Positions 7,745 to 13,167 of a stretch of 22,373 bases of DNA are shown here, piece after piece. The translations under genes and the position numbers were made by a program. A model generated the notes under the pieces. It saw only the letters and a program-made list of their open reading frames with translations, had not been told where the DNA came from and made no database searches. The stretch is from an uncultured Oscillospiraceae bacterium (GTDB taxonomy: Bacteria; Bacillota; Clostridia; Oscillospirales; Ruminococcaceae), in the NCBI GenBank assembly GCA_900555435.1, contig USLH01000015.1:1-22373 (forward strand). The letters run 5' to 3'. How positions within the stretch are numbered: the first letter of the stretch is position 1; each line of letters begins with the position of its first letter.

Positions 7745-8695
7745 GTGGAAAAGATCCGGCTGATCGCCGTGGTGGGGCCGACGGCTTCCGGGAAAACGGC
7801 GCTGGCGGTGGAGCTGGCGAAAAAGTTTGACGGAGAAGTGATCTCGGCGGACTCCATGCAGGTCTATCGGGAAATGCAGGTCGCCACGGCGAAGCCCACG
7901 AAAGGGGAAATGCAGGGGATCCCCCACCATCTCATCGACTATGTGGAGCCGGAGGAGCCCTATAGCTTAGCCCGCTATGTGGAGGATGCAAAGGCGGCCA
8001 TTGCCGATGTGGCGTCCAGGGGGAAGCTGCCGGTGCTGGCCGGGGGAACGGGACTTTATGTGGACACCCTTCTGGAGAACCGGGATTTAGGGGATGCCGG
8101 AGAAAACGAAGAGCTTCGTCGGGGGCTTTACGCTCTGGCGGAGGAAAAGGGGAACGGCTACCTTCTGGAGCTTTTGCGGAAGGAGGATCCGGAGACAGCG
8201 AAAAAACTGCACGAAAACAATTTGATCCGGGTGGTGCGGGCACTGGAGGTCTGCCGTACGGCGGGAATGACCATGTCGGAGCTGCAGCGGAAGAGCCGGG
8301 AAACGGAAACGCCCTACGACTGCTGCCGCATCGGCATCGCTTATCGGGATCGGCAGGTGCTCTATGACCGGATCAACCTCCGGGTGGACCGGATGCTGGA
8401 GGCGGGGCTTTGCGAGGAAGCAAGGCAGTTTTTCGCTTCCGGGAAGCAGACGGCGGCGCAGGCCATCGGCTATAAGGAATTAAAGTCCTGGCTGGACGGG
8501 GAATGCACGCTGGAAGAGGCGGCGGATCGGCTGAAGCAGGCTACCCGGCGGTATGCAAAACGGCAGTTGACGTGGTTTCGGAAGGATCCGAGGATCCACT
8601 GGGTCTTCCCCGATGGGGAAGGCGGGGCGGAAGGCGCTTTGCGGGAAGCGGAGCAGGCTGCGGAGGAATTTTTGAAAAATCGAGAAAAGGGTTAA
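7745..8695 (+). CDS. miaA: tRNA dimethylallyltransferase MiaA
   Basis: MiaA transfers the dimethylallyl group of DMAPP to N6 of A37 in tRNAs reading codons that begin with U, the first step toward ms2i6A. The 316-aa length is typical. Visible motifs are the P-loop 'GPTASGKT' (11-18), 'DSMQVY' (36-41) with the catalytic Asp, 'GGTGLY' (about 101-106), 'AIGYKE' and the tRNA-contacting 'RRYAKRQLTWFR'. The start is GTG 7745 with GGAGG (7729-7733) eleven bases before it. The gene lies 24 bases after the phosphotransferase, so the two are probably cotranscribed. The miaA-hfq adjacency is common across bacteria. The gene is intact, with nothing unusual beyond the GTG start. Confidence 0.97.
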   Translation: MEKIRLIAVVGPTASGKTALAVELAKKFDGEVISADSMQVYREMQVATAKPTKGEMQGIPHHLIDYVEPEEPYSLARYVEDAKAAIADVASRGKLPVLAGGTGLYVDTLLENRDLGDAGENEELRRGLYALAEEKGNGYLLELLRKEDPETAKKLHENNLIRVVRALEVCRTAGMTMSELQRKSRETETPYDCCRIGIAYRDRQVLYDRINLRVDRMLEAGLCEEARQFFASGKQTAAQAIGYKELKSWLDGECTLEEAADRLKQATRRYAKRQLTWFRKDPRIHWVFPDGEGGAEGALREAEQAAEEFLKNREKG

Positions 8696-8753
8696 AAAAC
8701 CGAAAAAAACCGGCGGGAAATTGAAATTTCCTGTGGAAAAAATCTGCGGATTG

Positions 8754-8762
8754 TGCTAAAAT
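8754..8762 (+). promoter_or_regulatory. Probable extended -10 promoter for hfq
   Basis: TG-C-TAAAAT at 8754-8762 fits an extended -10 element. No good -35 hexamer stands 16-19 bases upstream, although TGTGGA (8732-8737) is possible. The start would fall near 8769, giving an hfq leader of about 48 bases. Confidence 0.5.
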
Positions 8763-8780
8763 GAAACTGGATATTTGTTT

Positions 8781-8798
8781 GCCGCCGGAGAAGGCGGC
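8781..8798 (+). promoter_or_regulatory. GC-rich hairpin in the hfq leader
   Basis: GCCGCC (8781-8786) pairs with GGCGGC (8793-8798) around the loop GGAGAA. The stem ends five bases before the hfq ribosome site GGGAGGA (8804-8810), so it could influence translation initiation or mRNA stability. It is not followed by T residues and so is not a terminator. Confidence 0.5.
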
Positions 8799-8816
8799 AA
8801 AACGGGAGGATTTTCC

Positions 8817-9059
8817 ATGAAAAATATGAATCTGCAGGACGTTTTTCTCAATCAGGCCCGGAAGGAAAAGGTCAACCTGACCGTTTACCTGACCAACGGC
8901 TTCCAGTTCAAGGGGATCGTCAAGGGCTTCGACAACTACATCATCATTCTTGACAGCGACGGAAAGCAGAACATCGTTTATAAGCACGCCGTGTCCACCA
9001 TTATCCCCGTCCGGCCGGTATCCGTTCTCAATAACGCCGCAGAGGAAACGGAAAATTGA
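8817..9059 (+). CDS. hfq: RNA chaperone Hfq
   Basis: Hfq forms a hexameric Sm-like ring that binds A-rich and U-rich RNA and, in many bacteria, helps small RNAs meet their targets. The predicted protein is 80 aa, typical of Firmicutes. The Sm1 part is 'VYLTNGFQFKGIVKGFDNY'. The Sm2 part contains the hallmark 'YKHAVSTI', and N-terminal 'NLQDVFLNQ' supplies the uracil-binding Gln. ATG 8817 is chosen over an in-frame TTG at 8775 because GGGAGGA lies six bases upstream and the family N-terminus starts here. The last codons overlap the TTG start of the next gene as TTGA. It has its own probable promoter at 8754-8762. Confidence 0.96.
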   Translation: MKNMNLQDVFLNQARKEKVNLTVYLTNGFQFKGIVKGFDNYIIILDSDGKQNIVYKHAVSTIIPVRPVSVLNNAAEETEN

Positions 9060-10288
9060 ATCTCCGGGTCGTTCGGATCGCATCGGGGATCCTGTCGGTC
9101 TTTCTGCTGATCTATGTGGGGTTTCAGATCTTCAGCGAGTCGAGAAGCAATTATACGACCCAAGCCGTGTATGTGCAGAGCGTGACCCAGACCGTTTCGG
9201 TGGACGGGATCTTTTTCCGGGACGAAACGGTGATCCCGGTGGAAACCTCCGGGGTGGTCAGCTCTTACTATCCGGTGGGAACCAAGGTGGCGGTTCGGAC
9301 CGCACTTGGGTGTGTGTATCAGAGCGATGCAGCCTTGCGGAATCAGTACCGGCTGAATGATCTGCAGAATGCGAAAAATGCGCTGCAGAAGGCGGAGAGT
9401 TCGGCATCGGCTTCCGATGTGGTGAAGCCGGAGGTGCTGAACGGACAGGCTTCCGACTGTGTCTCACGGATCATTTCCAGTCGGGATAAGGAGGATCTTT
9501 CGGGGCTTTCCGACCTGAAGGCGGAGCTTCTGGAGGTCATGGCAAGGCGGGCGCTGGTCCTGTCGGAGACGACGGATTATTCGGCCCGGACGGATGCTTT
9601 AAGTCAGCAGATCGATTCTCTGCAAAGTCAGACGGAGGGCGGGATGCAGGAATTTTCCTCCACAGCCTCCGGATATTATGTGGATCATGTGGACGGCTGG
9701 GAAGGGACGCTGAATGCGGATTATCGGGAAGCGATGACCGTCGCCGATGTGGAGAAATTTACTGCGGATTATGAAGGTGATGAGACGGATCAGAGCTCGG
9801 TCAAGATCGTCACCAACCACGACTGGCAGTTCGTGTTCACTCTTTCGGAACAGGAACTGCAGAGTACTTCGGGGAGCCGCACCATGACCTTGCAGTTTCC
9901 GGGGCTCAGCGATCCGGTGAAGATGAAGGTGCTTTCCACCGACCGGGACGCAGAATCGGGGCGGTACAAGGTGACCCTTCAGGGGGACACCGTCAGCGCC
10001 TATCTCCTAAACGCCCGGGTGCAGACGGCGGAGATCTTAGTGACGACCTATAACGGCCTGAAAATTCCCAAGGAGGCCTTGCGGTTCCCGGATAACCAGA
10101 TGGGCGTTTACGTCCTTCTGGGGGATAAGATGTATTTTCGGAAGGTGGACGTGATCTACGAAACCACCGATTATGTTCTGAGCCGGACCTACTACAAGGG
10201 GGATCCGGACGGGGCGGAGTTTGTAAAGCTCTATGATACCATCATTGTGAAGGGCAAGGATCTGTATGACCAGAAACTGCTGCGGTGA
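9056..10288 (+). CDS. Membrane-anchored HlyD-like protein in the division cluster
   Basis: A 410-aa protein with one N-terminal hydrophobic anchor (about residues 7-26) and a large predicted extracytoplasmic part. A segment around residues 60-90, 'GVVSSYYPVGTKVAV', resembles the lipoyl-like half-motif of HlyD/membrane-fusion adaptors, followed by a helical hairpin-like stretch ('LNDLQNAKNALQKAE' onward) and beta-rich C-terminal domains. Comparable proteins sit upstream of yggS-sepF in clostridial genomes, but their role is not established. No ABC transporter partner is adjacent, so the efflux annotation often attached to the fold is doubtful here. The start is TTG 9056, overlapping the hfq stop (TTGA), with AGAGG ten bases upstream. 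A structural role in the envelope or division site is my inference from position only. Confidence 0.7.
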   Translation: MNLRVVRIASGILSVFLLIYVGFQIFSESRSNYTTQAVYVQSVTQTVSVDGIFFRDETVIPVETSGVVSSYYPVGTKVAVRTALGCVYQSDAALRNQYRLNDLQNAKNALQKAESSASASDVVKPEVLNGQASDCVSRIISSRDKEDLSGLSDLKAELLEVMARRALVLSETTDYSARTDALSQQIDSLQSQTEGGMQEFSSTASGYYVDHVDGWEGTLNADYREAMTVADVEKFTADYEGDETDQSSVKIVTNHDWQFVFTLSEQELQSTSGSRTMTLQFPGLSDPVKMKVLSTDRDAESGRYKVTLQGDTVSAYLLNARVQTAEILVTTYNGLKIPKEALRFPDNQMGVYVLLGDKMYFRKVDVIYETTDYVLSRTYYKGDPDGAEFVKLYDTIIVKGKDLYDQKLLR

Positions 10289-10982
10289 CGGGCTTGACGT
10301 CGCCGAAAATCTCCGGAAGATCCGGGAACGGATCCGGGAGGCTTGTGCGGCCTGCGGGCGGGACGAGAGCGAAGTGACGCTGATGGCGGTGACCAAAACG
10401 GTCCCACCCGAGCGGGTCAACAAGGCGCTGGACGCCGGTGTCCGGCTTCTGGGCGAGAACCGGGTGCAGGAGTGCTGTGAAAAGTACCAAAGCTACCACT
10501 GTACGGCGGAGCAAATTCACTTGATCGGACACTTGCAGACAAACAAAATCCGCAGTATAATAGACAAGGTATCCATGATCGAGTCCGTTGATTCGCTGCA
10601 TCTGGCAAAGGAGTTGGATGAAGCCTTAAAAAAACGGGACATGGAAATGGATATTCTGCTTCAGGTGAACATCGGGATGGAGCCGAGGAAAAGCGGCTTT
10701 GCCCCGGAGGAGCTTTTGGAAGCATACAAAGAGATCGGTGATTCCTGCAGTCAGCTGCGGCTGCGGGGACTGATGGCTATCCCGCCGAAGGAAGAGGGAG
10801 ACCGGTATTTCGGCAAGATGGAAGAATTCTATCAAAAATTGCGGGACGTTTCTGCTCCCGGAAAGGTGCCGGAAATCCTCTCCATGGGGATGTCCGGGGA
10901 TTTTGAACAGGCGATCCGGTTCGGATCCACGCAGATCCGGCTTGGGCGGGCGCTGTTCGGGGCAAGGCCCGGAACGGTCTGA
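10266..10982 (+). CDS. YggS/YlmE-family PLP homeostasis protein
   Basis: This family (YggS, YlmE, PLPBP) binds pyridoxal 5'-phosphate without known catalysis and keeps vitamin B6 and amino acid pools in balance. The protein is 238 aa. The PLP-linked lysine is K44 in 'LMAVTKTVPPE'. Other family motifs are 'LLGENRVQE', 'IHLIGHLQTNK', 'LLQVNIGMEPRKSGF', 'LRGLMAIPP' and 'LSMGMSGDFEQAI' before 'IRLGRALFGARP'. ATG 10266 lies inside the end of the HlyD-like gene (23-base overlap), with AAGG a few bases before it. No later start in frame precedes the conserved region. Placement directly upstream of sepF is the standard Firmicutes arrangement, where it is called ylmE. Confidence 0.93.
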   Translation: MTRNCCGDGLDVAENLRKIRERIREACAACGRDESEVTLMAVTKTVPPERVNKALDAGVRLLGENRVQECCEKYQSYHCTAEQIHLIGHLQTNKIRSIIDKVSMIESVDSLHLAKELDEALKKRDMEMDILLQVNIGMEPRKSGFAPEELLEAYKEIGDSCSQLRLRGLMAIPPKEEGDRYFGKMEEFYQKLRDVSAPGKVPEILSMGMSGDFEQAIRFGSTQIRLGRALFGARPGTV

Positions 10983-11016
10983 CCGGATCGGACAGAAAAA
11001 GAAAGGCGGAACGATT

Positions 11017-11514
11017 ATGGGAATGTTTGGAAAACTGAAAGAAATGTTTACCGAATACGACGACGAATACGAGGAAGAGATGGAGCCGGCGCCGGAAGTC
11101 AACGACTTTGACCGGATCAAGCAGACAAATTCCAGCGAATCTCCCAGCGCATTCGATGAGTATGAGCATACCTCCCGGACGGCGGCGCCTGCGGCTCCCA
11201 GCAGCAACCGCAGCAAGGTGGTCAACATCAACGCCACCACACAGCTGCAGGTGGTTCTGGTGAAGCCGGAGCGGTTTGAGGACGCCAGAGGCATCGCCCA
11301 GCACTTAAACGCCAAGCGGACGGTGGTGCTGAATCTGGAGTCCGCCTCCAAGGAGCTGTCCCGGCGGCTTCTGGACTTTTTAAGTGGCGTGGCTTTCGCC
11401 AACAACGGGGAGATCCAGCGGGTCGCCAATGCGACCTTCATCATCCTGCCCTCCAACGTGAATCTGATGGGTGATCTTTTGGACGAGCTGGAGAGCTCCG
11501 GCGTTTACTTCTGA
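11017..11514 (+). CDS. sepF: Cell division protein SepF
   Basis: SepF binds the C-terminal tail of FtsZ, anchors Z-ring filaments to the membrane and shapes septum formation. The 165-aa protein starts with an amphipathic helix, 'MGMFGKLKEMF', the expected membrane anchor. An acidic, disordered linker follows (to about residue 65), then the globular domain: 'VVNINATTQLQVVLVKPERF', a 'VVLNLE' strand and 'DFLSGVAFANNGEIQRVA', whose Gly and hydrophobics mark the dimer and FtsZ-binding surface, ending in 'IILPSNV'. ATG 11017 is preferred because AAAGGCGGA (11002-11010) precedes it. The open frame extends 38 codons further upstream without family resemblance. It follows yggS by 34 bases and abuts ylmH. 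Confidence 0.96.
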   Translation: MGMFGKLKEMFTEYDDEYEEEMEPAPEVNDFDRIKQTNSSESPSAFDEYEHTSRTAAPAAPSSNRSKVVNINATTQLQVVLVKPERFEDARGIAQHLNAKRTVVLNLESASKELSRRLLDFLSGVAFANNGEIQRVANATFIILPSNVNLMGDLLDELESSGVYF

Positions 11515-11515
11515 G

Positions 11516-12274
11516 ATGGGAAATCCGGAGCAGAAGGAAGAAGCCTATTTCGCAGCCCGGATCCGGAACCTCTTTGAGTTGTGCGAGCGGACGGGCACCC
11601 CGAAATTTTCGGATTTCCTCAGCGAGGAGGAAGCGGCAAGAGCGGCGGGGATCGCCGGTCACGGCGGGCTTCCGTTCCGGTTCTGGGGCGGCTATGAGGG
11701 CGCCGGGCGGGTGATGCTTGGCGTTTTTCCCGAATGGATGGAGCCGGAAACGGGGGCGTTTCCCATTGTCGGGTGTACCTTTATCTATCCGGCGGCATAT
11801 GAACTGACCCATCGGGATTTTCTGGGATCTTTGATGGGTCAGCAGCTGCGGCGGGAGCTGATCGGCGACATCGTTGTAACGCCGGGGGAAGCCTACGTCT
11901 TTGCGGACGACCGGGTGGAAAAGGTCCTTCTGACCCAGATGGACCGGATCGGCCGGGTAGGCGTTTCGGTGAAAAAAGGCGTGCCTGATGGGATTTCTGT
12001 TGAGCAGAAGTTCAAAGAAATTTCGGGAACCCTTGCCTCCCTGAGGCTGGATGCGGCGGTGGCGCTTTGCTGCGGCGTCAGCCGGGAGAAGGCGTCGGCG
12101 CTGATCACCGGCGGGCTGGTGCAGAGAAACCACCTGGCTGCCGAAAACGTCAGCGCAGCCCTTTCGGACGGGGACGTGCTCTCCATCCGGGGAAAGGGAA
12201 AATTTCGTTTGGAGACCGACGGGAGCCTGACCCGGAAAGGCCGGGTGGCCGTGCGGATCTTACAGTATCTGTAA
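11516..12274 (+). CDS. ylmH: YlmH-type S4-domain RNA-binding protein
   Basis: A 252-aa protein with the layout of YlmH: an N-terminal domain holding 'FRFWGGYEGAGRVMLGVFP' and 'FIYPAAYELTHRDFLGSLMG', a middle 'GDIVV' strand region, and a C-terminal S4 RNA-binding domain at about 175-235 ('LRLDAAVALCCGVSREKA' to 'GKGKFRL'). In B. subtilis, YlmH binds ribosome-associated RNA and has been linked to ribosome quality control. Its presence in the division cluster is positional and conserved. ATG 11516 begins one base after the sepF stop, so translation is probably coupled. The only ribosome-site-like stretch, GGAGAG at 11491-11496, is distant. The ylmG/YggT membrane gene usually found between sepF and ylmH is absent. 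Confidence 0.93.
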   Translation: MGNPEQKEEAYFAARIRNLFELCERTGTPKFSDFLSEEEAARAAGIAGHGGLPFRFWGGYEGAGRVMLGVFPEWMEPETGAFPIVGCTFIYPAAYELTHRDFLGSLMGQQLRRELIGDIVVTPGEAYVFADDRVEKVLLTQMDRIGRVGVSVKKGVPDGISVEQKFKEISGTLASLRLDAAVALCCGVSREKASALITGGLVQRNHLAAENVSAALSDGDVLSIRGKGKFRLETDGSLTRKGRVAVRILQYL

Positions 12275-12288
12275 ATTCAGCAAAACAA

Positions 12289-12329
12289 CCTGAAAAGCCG
12301 GGAAGCAGCGGCTTTTCAGGCTGCTTTGT
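12289..12329 (+). terminator. Perfect 12-bp hairpin after ylmH, probable terminator
   Basis: CCTGAAAAGCCG (12289-12300) pairs perfectly with CGGCTTTTCAGG (12309-12320) around an eight-base loop, fifteen bases after the ylmH stop. The tail CTGCTTTGT has only three consecutive T, so + strand termination may be partial. On the - strand the tail is TTGTTTTG. An alternative stem, AAGCAG (12303-12308) with CTGCTT (12321-12326), competes with the main one. Confidence 0.6.
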
Positions 12330-12357
12330 ATCATAGAAAAGGAACGGGGGAAGATCA

Positions 12358-13140
12358 ATGTCCAGCAAAGCACCGGAAAAGCTCTTTGAAAAGGCTGCTT
12401 TCGGATACCGCACCGAAGAGGTGGATCGGTATGTGGATCAGCAGAGTGCGCAGATCCGCACACTGGAGGCCGAAAAGGCAGAACTGATGGAGAAAATGAA
12501 GATCCTTGCCGAAAAGGTCAACGAATACCGCAACGAGGAAGGCGCCCTTCGGGATGCGCTTCTCGGCGCCCAGAAAATGGGCAACAGCATCGTCGCCGAG
12601 GCAAAGACCAAGGCGGATATGATGATCACCGACGCAAAATCCCGGTCGGAAAAAATGGTCTATGAGGCGCAGAAAACCGCCGACGAGACCATCAGCGGCA
12701 TCCGCTCGCAGGTGGATCGGGAAAAAATGACCTTAGCGAAGATGGAGAAGGCCGTAGCGGACTTCAAATCGAAGCTCTTGAGCATTTACAAGGTGCATCT
12801 GAACGCCATTACCAGCCTTCCCGACATGGAGGAGGAATACGAGGAATTCTATAACAGCCGCACGGGAATAGCTCCCAAGGAAGCCTCTGCTCCTGCCGCA
12901 GAGCCGGAGGAAGCGGCCGTTCAGCCGGAAGAAACGGCAGAAGAGGCACCGGAAGCGGCAGAAGAGCCGGAAGAAAAGAAAGAGGAAGCGGCGGAAACCA
13001 CCGTCCGGTTCGACCGGGTGGAGAAGACCGATGCGGATCCTTCGCCGATGGCGTCTCCGGCTACACGGCCTGCACGGAAGCTGAGCTTTGAGGAGAAGTT
13101 CGGCGAATTGAAATTCGGAAAAAACAATCCCCCTTGCTGA
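12358..13140 (+). CDS. divIVA: DivIVA-family cell division/polarity protein
   Basis: DivIVA proteins sense negatively curved membrane at septa and poles and recruit division or morphogenesis partners. The 260-aa protein has the conserved N-terminal domain ('FEKAAFGYRTEEVDRYVDQQ', about 10-29), then a long coiled coil (about 30-150) rich in Lys, Glu and Ala. A Glu/Ala/Pro linker follows (about 178-215, with repeated 'EEPEE/EEAPEA' units), and a short basic and aromatic C-terminus ends with 'LSFEEKFGELKFGKNN'. That end is set apart from the linker and looks like a conserved partner-binding peptide. The start ATG 12358 follows a G-rich site. The ylmH-divIVA-ileS order is classic for Firmicutes. 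The hairpin just upstream suggests its expression is partly separated from ylmH. Confidence 0.93.
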   Translation: MSSKAPEKLFEKAAFGYRTEEVDRYVDQQSAQIRTLEAEKAELMEKMKILAEKVNEYRNEEGALRDALLGAQKMGNSIVAEAKTKADMMITDAKSRSEKMVYEAQKTADETISGIRSQVDREKMTLAKMEKAVADFKSKLLSIYKVHLNAITSLPDMEEEYEEFYNSRTGIAPKEASAPAAEPEEAAVQPEETAEEAPEAAEEPEEKKEEAAETTVRFDRVEKTDADPSPMASPATRPARKLSFEEKFGELKFGKNNPPC

Positions 13141-13167
13141 AAAACCCAAAAGAAGGAGCGATCCCCA

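Noticed and set aside
8716..8731. Small inverted repeat GGAAAT-TGAA-ATTTCC after miaA as a terminator
   Set aside because: It is AT-rich and not followed by a T run. It is more likely a chance palindrome just upstream of the hfq promoter.
13141..13167. Possible T-box control of ileS (also considered before lysS)
   Set aside because: The gap upstream of ileS is 27 bases and that before lysS is 28, far too short for a T-box leader.
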